In this document: positions 21,301-34,196 of the stretch, piece after piece
Layout of the letters: each line of letters begins with the position of its first letter
How positions within the stretch are numbered: the stretch's first letter is position 1
Origin: Pocillopora verrucosa
Taxonomy: Eukaryota; Cnidaria; Anthozoa; Scleractinia; Pocilloporidae
Assembly (NCBI RefSeq): GCF_036669915.1
Contig: NC_089321.1
Coordinates: 15,367,792 to 15,431,791, forward strand
Direction: 5' to 3'
DNA: 64,000 nt
Notes under the pieces: generated by a model
What the model was told of the DNA's origin: nothing
What the model saw: only the letters and a program-made list of their open reading frames with translations
Database searches by the model: none
Program-made: the position numbers and the translations under genes

Positions 21301-24300
21301 TCAAAACGTACAGTTATTTATATTTCTTCCTAAATTTTTTTCGATTCTAAAGGTGTATCAATTTTGTTATTGTTTTTGTTTGTCGCCAGGGCTATCGGTA
21401 TTAGAACGGACGTGGCCTTCACGATGGGCAAATGAAAATCAATTAAGAAACGGAAATCATCACATAAAAAAGCATAGTTCGAGAATGAAACTTCCTTAGA
21501 CAACTAGATTATCTATATTCTTCATGCTGCAGATGACAGGATGAATTGTTTTTACCATATTTATGACAAGAGTTCATTGAGGTGAAGTTAAAAATTTAAT
21601 CTAAACAAAAATTAATACCATTTAATCCTTCAGTCAAATTCGCATCAATCTTTCACTTTAATTTAAAGGATAAAAACAATCCTTCTGACATGTTACGTTT
21701 ATTATATCATATACAGAAACAGTTATCAATGGTTTTAACATTAACAATAAGGAACTGCTCTTTAAATTTAATGAAATCTCTTCTAAAGTAGTCTTTGCAA
21801 CTAAAATGTTAACTTTCTTTGCATGGTTCAACCTTGAACTTGAGTATCTTTTCCACTCCTCTGCACTGAAAATGTACCGTCAACGTTTCGATCATTACTC
21901 GCTGGTTGAGGACTCCATTCTTTACGTTATAACAGGAATACCTTGTTTCTTAGCTACTTAAGTCGTACGAAAAGATTAAAAACGCTTGACTCCTCAGGAG
22001 TCATAAGTTCTTTTGGATTAATAGCTTGATGGGCTACAGTGCACCAGCGACTGTGTTCACCATGTAGAAATTGAAATTTGAAAAAAAAACAACAACAAAA
22101 CGAAAATACAGTTCAAACGTGCCTTGTGTGGAGCGTTCTTTAGTCTCGCTTAAACGAGCAAAAAGGGGTTTGCTAAAAAATTCCCAAAGGCATGATCTGG
22201 TTTGTAGAAATAAGACAAAATACAGATCAATGAAAACTCTACTAACAGCTACAAAATTCATTCGCTAAATAACATCCCCCTTTCACATTAATGAAGGGTA
22301 TTTAAAAACAATTACGTTTTTATGTTGTTTTTCTGTTTTTCTCTAAACGTACGTAATGTGATGTGGATGTTGCTATGAACTACAAGTTTCTTATGTTGCT
22401 GCACATTGAAAAAAAATTGTTTCTGAAGCTTAGTTTGATTTTTTAACAAGGAAAACAGTTTTGGCAAGCTTAAGCGGCATATCAGGGGAGTGTCCAATTT
22501 AACCATGCTCTGCGTACAATCGAGCCGAAGAACCTACGAGAAGATCAAACGAACCTGATATGTTTTACATACATGTACAAGACAGTGGCACAAATTTTTG
22601 AAAACGTTTACCTGCACGGTGAACTAAAACTCAAAACATACTGAAATATTTTTCCCGAACGTTTCAAACATTTGGGAGTACTCTAACTCGTGTAAATATT
22701 CTTTTCCAGCTTTGTAATTGCTTCACGTTGAAAGTGTTCAACTTTAGGTCATCACATTGAAGTAACTAAAACGATCGATGTAGGTGCAAAAGTCTTTTGT
22801 CTTCAAGTTATGCGACGCAAATCCTACTTTAAAAATAAGTCACCCTTGATGATAAAACGAAAAGAACATGTTTAAATATTCTTATCGCTGAGGACAAACT
22901 GGGGAGAATAGGAGAAAAAGAAAAAGAAAAAGGAAGATGTAATGGCGTAATATACTTTCCACCTATAATATTTCTCAACAACTTTGTGCCTTTTTTTTTT
23001 TACTTCGTTGTAAAATTGTCAATATATCTCATTTTTTTTCTTTTTTTCGTGCGGGCTATCAATTTGGACATGGGCCTAGGATTCACGATAAGGATGTACT
23101 ATACAGCAATAGTCGATGAAGAATAAATAAAATAATGAGTACAAGGTTCACTTTTCAAACAATGTCAATAGTTAACGAGACGGAAATTGATGTTCCAATA
23201 TAATCAAACTCATTCATTCCTTTTACTTGCAAATCGTAAAAAGATTGTTTCTTTTCGCTGGAATAATATTAAAATATTGAGGAAAATATGAAAGGGGGAA
23301 TGAAAAGCATCGTCAAAGTGCAAATCAAAGCTTTTGTAAATTCTGATTAAGTCACCAATCTTTTTCTTTAAAAACAAAAGTTAATGTTGTCTATATTTTA
23401 AATTGCCTCTGTCTTCCCAAGGGCCATCGAGAATGACTCCGTCATTGTAGTTTCGGCCAAAGGGAAATACGTCTCAATTCTGTGATCGTCAACTATTACG
23501 TCAAAATTAAATTAAACAACCGTCGGTAATAGTTGACGTAATAAATTTTCATTCGGACCACCTACTGGTGTTCGCTATTAATGCAACGATCTGACTGACC
23601 ACGCCACTCGCTATCTCTGTGACAGATAGCGAATAAAACGATTAGCCTAAAATTGTGCGACCCGTAAAAAGGATTAAAGTAAAAATATGATTTTAAGTTT
23701 TGAACGACCTGTATATTTATACTAACTATAAAGACAATTACCTCGTTCGCTCTATATTTCTTTGCGTCATGGTTGAATCGGGCTTCACCCTTATTAAATA
23801 TCACGCGATAGAAATCTCGGGCTATAATTTTTAAATAGTTGATGAATAAGAGCACACGGTTGCAAAGGATTGAAGTTCAATTTGAAAGTAAAAAATGGGA
23901 CATAATTAATGCTAGTGATTCCCTGTTCCTTCGATCATACAACTTAATCTGATATAAGTGCCTGTGTTTCCAAAGTGAAAAAAAAAAACTCCCTTTTCTA
24001 AATAAGAACAAAACACAAAGGAAATGCAAAGGTCCAAGTAATTGCAAACCAATATACTTACGATAAACTTAATGATCATTTTTATTTCTTTTGAAATCGT
24101 TTTTGTTCATGAGATTGTTGGTGTTTTTGAGTTATTTCTGTTTCTCTCTAGGGTATTTGATATTGGCATGGACGTAGTTGTGACGATAGGGGAATAAGGA
24201 ACAATTGAGAAGAGGGAAATTGTTCCGGATGTAAATGGCCGCTAGTTTATAAATATCATTCTCCATATCAATGAGTATTTCTTTGAAGTGCAGGGAACAT

Positions 24301-25036
24301 GCTGAGTACGAAGATTCAAACAGGGCCTTTACTTTATCATTATAGTTATTATTGAAATTATTATAATTATAATTATTGTCATCATTATTTTTAATGTTAT
24401 TATTGTTATTATCGGTGATGTTGTGAGGTTTTAATAGAGAGAAATATAAGTAATTACATACACAGCTGCTTGAATATTTTGATGCGAGAGGACACTTATG
24501 TTGACCTCCACACTGAGATGATAAATTAAGAAAATTAACATATTTAAGTTTCATTTTCTTTCTGTGTGTAAACTTTATTACAGTTGTGATAGGTGATGCC
24601 TAATTGGCGTATTTATCATTTATCGTACAGTTTTTTTATTGTTGAAGTGTGCATGCGCTCTTGGTCCTTTCCTTTGTTGGGTCAAACTTGTTATCCAAGA
24701 ATATATTTTAATGTTTATTTCTCTCCTGTTTCGATTAGCTCGGCTACCTTGCGGGAAGGGATTGTTAGACATGTATTTTAATTGTTGTTATTGATGATAC
24801 TTGACAGTCAAAGAGTTCAAGGGTACTTTGTGGGAGTCAGCCTAGATGAGAAAGTCAGTTTCATCTCCAGGATAGATATTCAGCAAATGCACAAGTGAAT
24901 AGATTGATTTTCTAGATTTTAATGTAAAAAGGGGAGTGGAAAATTTAGTGAGAGAACCATCATGCAGCTATGATTAAACTTATGTTTATAACTTTACTTG
25001 TAAACAGTTTGTTCGAAACTAGGTCAAGTTCATTTT

Positions 25037-25315
25037 GTGGTCTCTAAGATTAACTTTTTTCACGGTCATTATGATTCATATTTTTTCAAGAATCTAGCAA
25101 TACGTGTATTTAAAGAAGTGACTTTAAAGCCTCTTGAATTCTCCTTCTTTGTATTATTCACCAAAGCAATGATTGGAAGTGTTTTGAATCGGAGTGAAAA
25201 CAATCATGTCTTCGGGTATGTAAAACACTCGTTGAAAGGAACGAAAATCATCTCAGGACTGGAGTTTAGGGTCTTACGGCCGGTTACGGTCACTCATAAG
25301 GTCATTAGAGACCAC
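25037..25315. mobile_element. MITE-like element with 11-bp terminal inverted repeats
   Basis: GTGGTCTCTAA at 25037-25047 and its perfect reverse complement at 25305-25315 bound 279 bp with no transposase. The size and ends fit a MITE. No clear target-site duplication is visible, so the boundaries are tentative. Confidence 0.35.
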
Positions 25316-25789
25316 CTTAACTGTTGACAAGACAAAGCGCAAGCTGGGTAAATCATGCTATCATTTTAATTCTTTTCTATTCATCAATTTTTCTTGCATT
25401 TGCCTACAATTGAATTTTTGCACTCATAGTTACATTTGCTTTAGTTATGTCTACTTACATTTCTCTTTCATTTAGAGACATCAATTTTGTTCGCACCTAA
25501 ACATGAATTTAACATGCAAGAGTCGAATGAAGTGGAACAAATCACGATCTATATTTAATCAAAATTCTCATTAGGAGAAAAACATAATACTGCGATATGT
25601 AAACTGCATTCAGCGTTAACCAGGCAAGTAAAAGAACAGACTAGATGTTCACTTTATACCTTCACTGTTTTAAGCAAGTACCTAAAAAAAAATGCAAAAC
25701 AGTAGCCACTATGATTACCAAGAACTGCACTTACGATATTTAATGTATATTTAAGTGTCACCTTGACGACTTTGTTAAAAATAGGGACG

Positions 25790-26040
25790 CAGAAAGCCTC
25801 TCCTTGAGTAAAGGGGGTAATTTTTTGAAGAAACTGTGGTACTGCGTCCTAGGGAGAGTATAACAGGGAAATTTAGTCTTATCAACTGCGTTTATAACGT
25901 AGATCGGCCACCGTAAAGAGTTTAAAAGCTGGCGTTTTGAGTGTTAGCTCTTTTTCAGAGCGATATTAAAGAGCTAACGCTCGAAACGTCAACTTTTAAA
26001 CTCTTTACGGTAAATAATTTACGTTATCAACGAAATAAAT
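25790..26040. mobile_element. Palindromic dispersed element
   Basis: Inverted arms around ACCGTAAAGAGTTTAAAAG (25910-25928 and about 25992-26011) enclose GAGCTAACGCTCGAAACGTC. Its left part (from about 25813) matches the reverse complement of 47500-47660 in this window, including the core GAAGAAACTGTGGT. It is therefore a dispersed, non-coding repeat family. Confidence 0.6.
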
Positions 26041-26505
26041 CATAATAATAATGATAATAATAATACTAAAGGTGTCTGTTTAGAATGTATTTCTGCGCTA
26101 CTTCATGATGTAACTCAATTGCTCTCACCGAGTTTTTGAGCTTTGCGATAAAGTAATAAAAAGGAGGGGACGCAGATAATAAAAAGTTTCCTGTAGGAGA
26201 TCCTAGATCTTTTTTACATGAAAGGATCCTTAAGCGCGTTAGGTTCTATTTTATATCCTGTTTCATGTTTTTGTTGTTTTTTAACCTTTGATTTATTTAT
26301 TATTAATTTTTTATTATTTGTCTGGTTTTTGTTTTCGTTTCTGCTCTGCTTTTTTTGCCTTGTTTGATCTGTTCTGTTTTATTCCTAAAAGGTTTTTGCA
26401 ATGAAACAATTATAGGTCGTCTACAATAAATTAACAAAAAGGACACAGCGTGGTAATAAAAAAAATGTTCTTTTGTGTAATCTGACATAGCTTATTACTA
26501 CTACC

Positions 26506-29500
26506 TTAGGCAGGAGGTGGCAGCTGTAAGATTTTCGTTGCAGAAGAGATGGCTTCCGCCACTAACGTCATCTGCTTTTTCACTTCATTTATGTCTCCTT
26601 CTTTATATGCCTGGAACACCCCTGGGAAAGGTAAAGCTGTGCGCGAAAACAAGTGTCGGGATATAAAACTTTCGGAAAGCGTCGAAGAACTGATGAAAGC
26701 CTTCTCAATTTGCACCATTTGATCATTGACCATGCGCACGCGCAATGGATCAGCAGTGTTCAGATTAATTTTTGACTTGGCTCGTTCGAAAGTATGGCTG
26801 GCATTCATAAAGTCATAAATTGCTCTTTGAATGTATTTAGTCGGAAGTGTTTCGCTATGCATTTTTGCGGATAGTACTTCATAGCCGGCTAGTAGAGCAT
26901 TTGCGTAACGCTTGACATCGAATGGTAAAATAGAGATGTCTGACAGTTCTATCAGTAAGCCTCCTTCAAATTTTGTAACAGCCTCGTGAAACTCAAATTT
27001 AGGATCGATGAATGTTTTCATCCAGTAAAAGTTGTCTTCTTGCGTGTGATAGACAGGGTACAGTTCCATTCCAGGCCCATAGAAATAGCTGAAATCGGCA
27101 GAAGGTATCCCCAGATACATATAAAAAGGGAAGTAATCACTGAGAAAAAAGTAAGGTACAACATAGGGCTCGCTGGGATTGTTGGGTGAAGGCATTCTTT
27201 CCACCATTATGTCATACAGGCTTGTTTTATTCCCATGTGCGTTGGGATCTTTGACTTTCTTAGCCCAATCAAATATGGCTGTCGAGAGAAGGGGGCAATT
27301 TTGGGTTGCCAATACGTAATTGCCACCAACGGCCACGTCTGTGTTCAAATAAACAACGGCTCTATCGGATAGAATCTTCTGATTTTGTTCTACCCATTCT
27401 ATTGAGCCAATCAGGCCAAACTCCTCCGCCCCCCAACTACAGAACTTCAAGGTTCGTCGAGGTCTCCATCCTTCTCGAAGCATCTTGCTGACAGCGCGCG
27501 ATATTTCCAATAGAGCTGCGGTGCCACTCGAAGGGTCAGCGGCTCCCAAAAACCAAGCATCTCGATGACTGCCGATTAATACGTATCTGTCTGGTTCCTC
27601 ACGACCATAAATTGTTCCAATAACATTATAAATGGATTTTATTTCTACTGCGTTATTAACATGAAGTCGCGCGGTGCTGTTAGGCGTCCGAAAACCAGGA
27701 CCAAATCCAAAAGAAAATTTTAGAGCTCCTTGCCAATCTCTGGGAACAGGATTCCCTGCAAATCAAACAAACCCTTAAGATTTTTCATAAAACCGAATGA
27801 AAATGATTTTCTCCAATTGAAATCAGGATGGAAAGGGAAAGAAAACATTCATTCGCATAAAAACAACAACAATAACAAAAACAAACAAAACTAAACAAGA
27901 CCTCATAAAAACAGAGGGCGTTTTGAAAATCACTGCATTAAGGAGGTCACGTACGAGCTTCAAAAACAAAGTGGAAGAAAAGTTTTCGCTAACATAAATG
28001 CTTGTGACCGGTGATCAAAATTTTAATAACTCCAAAAGGGATTAACAATACACAAAAAATATTGTCTTTTTCTCTTTTCTATATTATTTGTGTTACCTCA
28101 AGAACTAAATTTGAATATGAAAAAAAGGTGGGTATCCTAGTGAAAGTTCTAGTTTAGACAAAATATACATTTACCAGTCACCTTCCTAGAGACGATGCAC
28201 AGTTAGTTTCTTTATTTAAATACCGTTTCTCTAACCTCGAAGCTGTTTCAGCAATACCAGAGCATCGTTGTAGGAGATGGGCTGTGATGGTATTATTCCG
28301 AAAGCAGTCATATTTCTGGCACCTCGGTACAACCCGTCAATAGATGGAATCTCGGGAGTGCGCGAGTCACCCCAATTTGTGGCCACTGTTTTTTCGAATA
28401 CAGCGTCACCAGAGATCTTTGATGTGTAAGGGTAGGTATTATTTGGTCTGGATGAGTGCACGTCTGGAAATATTAGTGCTCCAACAGCACCAAGTCTGGC
28501 CGCCAGGTGAATCTTTCATGAATGTGGAAATATATTTTAGAATATTAACGTAAAGAAATGGGCATTGCATGATATAACATCAGATTATTCCCATAAACTA
28601 TCAAATAAATTACAACTTTTAGTGTTTGTCCCTTAAAAATCACCTGAAACAAGTTTTATTTCTGAGAATTAATTTTTGACTGGACGTGGTCTTTAGTACG
28701 TTACCTGACAAAAAGGCTTTTGTTTTAGCGATTTTAACCACGAGGTCGAAAAAAATATTTATCACTTACCTGTGCTTGAATTCCTCTTGCGATGACAATT
28801 TTGTTTGTTAAAGACACATTGTTATGGTTGAGAAGAGCGATGTCAGCCTTAGATCCTTTATTAATGTATACAAGTTCACCCTCAACAGTTCCGTTTGGTG
28901 AGTAAGCAAAATACGGAAAATGGTCAAATGCTTTCGTTGCAGTAGGCTCAGGTTTTGCCTGCAAAAACAATGAAAAAAAAAATGGCGATACTCGTTGTGA
29001 GTAGCGTTCGAGGCGGTTCTACTTATTAAAACTGCTAGACATTCCCGCAACCCGGGAAAAGGTTTGCAGGGGATCACACAGTGTTAAACCCATTGTAGAC
29101 TTCTCGCCGCCTCGCGTTGCCCAAGCCGTCGTTCATAAAAGGCAATGTACAAAGAGCAGTACGGAGAACACACACGCTAATTTTAAGGTGTAACGAGTTA
29201 CTTGCTTGTTTTGTTTTGTTTTTTTGCATGTATGTACTATCCAAGAAAAGCCCATGGTAATTGTTAATCTCCAGTAGACCTCCTACCTTAATTTTCCCTG
29301 TAATTGTATGAGCGATAGTCCCGTTCACAACAATTTCTACTTTGTTTGGATTGTTCTCCTGAGGGAGAGAGAGTGGCACTTTGTACTCCGGCATTTCTAC
29401 TGCATCAAACCCATACGTCCTCCAATTTTCTGCGATATGTTCAGCAAGGTCACGCTGACGCTGCGATCCAGCCATGTGAGGCTCGGAAGTAATAAACCTG

Positions 29501-32500
29501 CATTGCAAAAATGATGTAAAGATAAATTATTAAAGATGAAATAACGAATGAGTCCTTATTGCCGTGTATCTCTTCGGCAACAGATTACAGATGACTTTAA
29601 AATGTGAAAAAAACGACCACAACAACAACAACAACAAATTAAAAAACAACAAAACAAAACGCCACAGCCGAGTGTATCGATCACTGATCTTCTCATCTTG
29701 TATATGTATGCAAATATATATATGCGAATTCAAAATACTTCTCGTCTACCCTCTTTTAATAAATAGCGCTAACGTCCAACACGAAGGATCATCTACGGCA
29801 ATTCACCCTTTTTTCAATAAGAATCCATATTTCTTCCTACATTCATTTGGTGATCAAAATTTAACCCTCTAGGAAAAAAGGAAGAATAAAAAAAAAAATA
29901 ATAAAAAAAAAACCACGGTGCCCTGCACGTGCGTTACAACAATAATTATACCAGTGCAAAAATATTTACTTCAGTAGAAAAATACTTGCTCTGAATACGA
30001 AAATGTAAATCCCAGTTAAAAATATTTAAAGATATTCTATCAAGGTATATGACTCGTAGCCTTGGTTTCTATACTATTTTTGTCTTTCAAAATAATTTCT
30101 TTGTTCGTTGGAAAGAAAGGAAATAGTGACAATTCTTTTTACTTTAATTTCCTTTCAGTGGTCTTTGCATTAAAGGCTGTGTTAAGGCTCAGCTGATATC
30201 TGTTCCAGTGCACTTATTTGATACAGCTGTTAAGTTTGGCTAAATGGCCAAATTTGTCATATTATGATTATCGGGAGTGGAAGCTGAATAATGGGACCTC
30301 GATTGTTTATTATTCTTTGTTTCTTTTTCGAATTAATTCATTATTCTTTTTCAAATTTTTTTTGGTATTCATTCTTCCCTATTCCTTGAACGTAAGCAAG
30401 ATTTTTCCTTGATTTCAGGTTTCATTTCATGATTATACATTTGCGGTGGCTCATAAGTGTCTTGGTGGCCAAGTCAACTCACACAGATTCTGCCATAGTT
30501 CACAAAAACATATTATGGCCTGTAATGGAATAGTTATTAGGTTACATCCGCTGTGGCATTTCACTTCCGCGTGGCTTCTCACTTCCGCAGTGAAAAATTG
30601 GCGTTGTCTTGCCGTGAGTTCGTTGAGTTTTGCCGTGAATTGTGGTTGAATTACAGTCTTGTCGTGAGTTCTCTTTGTCCTGTTGTAAGTTTTGTTTTTG
30701 CCGTGACACTAATGGTCCGCCGTATACATTTGATTATAGGTATCACACTGTCGCATCATACTATTTGTCAAACTAAGGTGATATTGTATTTTTCGGTGCT
30801 ATGGTTATTATTATCACAACGTAATTTTCTCTTTAACGGCAATTGTCTCTTCTGCAAGCAACTCTATCGTCGCACATGCCTTTCTTGCCCCAGTTATTAA
30901 TGACAAATCTATACAAACAAAACCTGAATGATGTTTGGAAAAATTACAAAATAGGCGAAAGATAAGAAGCATCTGTATGGAGCTTTTGCATGATGAGGTG
31001 GGACTTTGTAGGTAAAAAATAAAAGACCCCTCTCAATTAACAAGCATAATGCTTGAGTTTGTGTTCACTCGTTTATAGCTTATCCCACTACCCCACGCTG
31101 ATACTTAAGTTAAAGGAAAACTATTCATTACAAGATATCATATAAATTATCTCTTTCTGATATTCTTGATGGAAATATGTAGCTCCAAATGTAATATGAG
31201 TGGCTGTTTTTCCAAACTTGAGGTTGACCCCAAACCTTCAAGCATGTAGATCGGAAAATCTGTCAAAAGACGACAAAAAAATAACTATGATGCCTATCTC
31301 GAGAGGTAAAATGGGCCAAGTCATGCAATTCGAAGTAATGTAACAATCCCGAGGAGGTTACAAAATCCACCGAAACATTTCAATAACAGCTCAAAACGTC
31401 AAAAGAACGTCAGAAAAAAGGTAAAAGCCGAAAAAAAAAGACACAAGTGTAGAAAACAGGAGGAGATCAGAGTGGACTGTTACCGAAGATAAGCTTGACA
31501 AACACCAGACCAATGTTAGTCGCGTTGTTATCTATTACTACGAACGTGAAAATTACAAAGCTTTAGAATCTACTTGTTCATTAACTTCCCGTGATTTCGG
31601 CAATGTAATTGCTACATTTCCAGTTTCATTTTAAGGTTTATAATTACTGATAAGAAGTGCGTGACCTAACCTGTTTATCCGCTCTACCTATTTTGAACTA
31701 GCAAATGGTATCTTCAACATGTCTGGTTATAAATCAAAACAGCTGTAAGCGTGTTGCTGAACGCCTCGACCTTGTGCTGGCAAACACTCGTTTGGGAGGT
31801 TCATACAGAAAATGCATAACCAGGACAATCGAATAAGAAAGCGGTCATTATTATTCCATTGGCATGACTGCGTTATTCATTATTCCCGAGGTTTACAAAC
31901 CCAATTATTCATTATTTACTTAAAGCCGTTATTCACTATTCATTATTCAGCTTCCACTCCCGATAATTAGCATATCAAACAGACATGTATTTTCGCATCG
32001 TAGTCCGGTTCGATTCGCTATAGCTTTAGGGAATTTGTCAAGCTCATACAACTACAAGCACAACTTTTCCCTTCGTTGAAAACTGCCGTATTCTCCCGAT
32101 AGAGATCTCTATCACATTATTTGTTATGTTATTCATTTCGGCCAACGAAATTAGGAAATCTAATAATGATAGAAAGAGTTTCTTTGACTCGGTTCGACCT
32201 GTACATGAATTGTGTCTGGTGTCTGAAACACTGTGTCGGAAACTCTGAACACTAAATTAACTTACCTATCTTCCTCTACAATATGATACTCAGATCACTG
32301 ATAGACATCATGCAACAAGAGGAAATCATTATCGAATCTTTAGGGGTTTATTAAACTAAGCGTTTTTCTCTGAGTAGAGGAAATGACCCTCTCGGAAACA
32401 GATTTCCAAGCGCACTAACCTGAGGTTTTCTTCGATGTTTTTCGCCTGTATCTCCCCTTGAAACATCTCGTGGTATTTTTCCTTGCCAGGTGCTCCATTA

Positions 32501-32673
32501 ACGGTTCGGCATATTGCAGTACCTTTTTCAGCCTTCACTGCGAAATAACCTATAAGAAACGCCGCAACTGAGAAAAGAACAACTAAAATAACGACAATGA
32601 AGACATTACGGCGTCTGGTCGATCGTCGTGGGATAATTGGAAGTTCCATCTCCATCTCCGGTGAGGTTCGCAT
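26506..32673 (-). CDS. NAALADase-like M28 peptidase, downstream tandem copy, possible frameshift
   Basis: Exons are 32420-32673, 29287-29497, 28770-28958, 28236-28513 and 26506-27755, all GT-AG. The product is a type II membrane protein: short basic cytoplasmic end (RRSTRRRN), one membrane helix (VFIVVILVVLFSVAAFLIGY), protease-associated region, then the M28 domain. Zinc ligands of the glutamate carboxypeptidase II family are visible: His and Asp in HRDAWFLGAADPSSG, Glu-Glu in GAEEFGL, Asp in LNTDVAVGG and His in YHTQED. The family cleaves C-terminal glutamate or similar residues from extracellular peptides. Oddity: exon 4 has 278 nt against 277 in the other copy because of an extra base in GCGGGCC. 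The predicted frame breaks there, and no other acceptor repairs it. This is either a pseudogene or a sequence error. The first intron hosts a 1.7-kb element. Confidence 0.75.
30267..31967. mobile_element. 1.7-kb element with perfect 27-bp terminal inverted repeats
   Basis: The 27 bases at 30267-30293 (core CGGGAGTGGAAGCTGAATAA) recur exactly, inverted, at 31941-31967. The element lies in the first intron of the downstream peptidase gene. No open frame inside resembles a transposase, so it looks non-autonomous. Inside, at about 30600-30720, are several TTGCCGTGAGTT-type repeats also present at the ends of the foldback element at 33279-34196. Confidence 0.65.
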
Positions 32674-33278
32674 GAACCTATAAGACAAGGTCTAGTCTTT
32701 CCTTAGTTCTTCGAACGCATTACTTCGATGCGGTTTCCGATCACATGCCCTTGTTAATTGAATTATGTAGCGGCAAATTCCTGATTTGTAGGGTGGGGAA
32801 GGGGAAAGCGGAATAACATCTCGCTGCGATGTGAAGTTGTGAAACTTTCTTTTCTCCTGAGACTTATCTTACTAGGGTTGTTTTAAGGTACAGACTAAAC
32901 AACATTCTAAAGACCATTTTGTGGCCAATAACCACAGTCTTGGTGGAAAATCCAATCTACTCTGCTCATTTTCTGCATTCCGTGCTCATCATTCCTCGTT
33001 TCCCCCCCGTAAAATTAATGTCATTAAAATTCATTCAAACGCTAAAAAGTAAGCATCTCTTTTGTGCAACTAGCTCCTGGAAAAAAAAAATCGCATTATC
33101 AGAATCAATGAACAAGTAGGAAACAAGAATTTGCAACTCATTGAAGTCACTCCCCACCAAGTGAACACAACTGAATGATCAAGTAACCAGCAAACCGCGC
33201 TTTGTCTTTTTGATTTCATATCCTTTTGAAACGATCTGCGGGATCCGCGATACCTAAATTTTGCATAACGCTAAGTAG

Positions 33279-34196
33279 CACGGTGGCCCACAACTGTCAC
33301 GGCAAAACAAAAAAGTCACGGCAAAACAAAGAAAACGAGTTGGCCAGCGGTTGGTCAGCGGTTGTTATTTGCATCTGAAATGGTACGTTGTGTAACAGTA
33401 ACACACGGCTCGCTCGAAAAACTGCCATTTTTCGAGCTCACAATGTTTTGCACCGCGTGTGGTTCAGTAGTAGATGAAGATGCAAACTTTTGTAAAAACT
33501 GTGGTAGAGGTACGTTTCTTTATTTAAAGTGTTCGTATTTGCATTTCTTTTAGTTCCAAATAACGATAGGCGTGAGAAGACACTGCTACAAATTAGCTGA
33601 TTAGCGTGTTTCTGGAATAAGATTGTGCATGTAGTCTGCGTATAATCTATAGGCCTTGATGAAATAAGGATTTTTCAACAGGTGGAAAGTACTGTACGCC
33701 TGCAAACAGTCAGAGAGCACGAGGTTAAAGGCCAAAACATTCCTGATTATTTTTAAAATCATTTATCTTGAGTTTTACTGATGTTAAACAGACTTAAGGA
33801 AATAACACTGTTTAAAGTAAAGTTTCCTCTGAGGTGTAAGCTACATTATTTTGCTTCATTGTTTCTTTTCCAATTGATTTGTAGCAGCGTCTTCTCACGC
33901 CTATCGTTATTTGGAACTAAAAGCGTCGCTTGTTCAAACTAAAACGAATAAATATAAACTCTTTTAAGATTATCATTGGCTTCTTTTTTACCCCTCCACT
34001 ATTCTTAGCAACAAAGGTCGCCATTTCAGATGCAAATAACAACCGCTGACCAACTCGTTTTCTTTGTTTTGCCGTGAGTTAATTTTGTTTTGCCGTGAGT
34101 TAATTTTGTTTTGCCGTAAATTAATTCTGTTTTGCCGTGAGTAAAGTTTGTAGTGCCGTGACTTTTTTTTTTGCGGTGACAGTTGTGGGCCAGTGC
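33279..34196. mobile_element. Foldback element carrying a zinc-ribbon exon
   Basis: The ends GGCCCACAACTGTCAC are inverted to each other (33284 and about 34178-34193). They are followed by GTCACGGCAAAAC repeats on the left and TTTTGCCGTGAGTT repeats on the right. Further inside, a stretch ending in TTATTTGCATCTGAAATGG is inverted at 34021-34040, and about 40 bp at 33553-33595 are inverted at 33881-33925. The left arm has about 170 bp (33381-33552) that the right arm lacks, and this contains the zinc-ribbon exon. No transposase is seen. Confidence 0.6.
33443..33509 (+). CDS. Candidate first exon of a zinc-ribbon protein
   Basis: ATG at 33443 opens MFCTACGSVVDEDANFCKNC, a treble of cysteine pairs (CxxC...CxxC) typical of short zinc ribbons. 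It ends at a perfect donor (AGAG|GTACGT after 33509). I cannot find the following exon in this window. It may be the 5' exon of a real gene or a gene piece carried by the element in which it sits. The zinc-ribbon fold is clear from spacing; the role is unknown. Confidence 0.4.

Larger units (their letters stand above)
21301..26505. other. Gene-poor stretch with unit remnants and short elements
   Basis: No exon is supported. Diverged copies of the unit-A block around GGCTATCGATATTAG occur near 21390, 23050 and 24150. Low-complexity AAT/ATT repeats lie at about 24340-24410 and 26040-26070. Two inverted-repeat elements are at 25037-25315 and 25790-26040. Open frames at 22034-22268, 23562-23855 and 24132-24554 have no supporting features. 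Confidence 0.5.

Noticed and set aside
24132-24554. 140-residue minus-strand open frame
   Set aside because: It is dominated by an asparagine-rich stretch from an AAT repeat; no splice or domain evidence.
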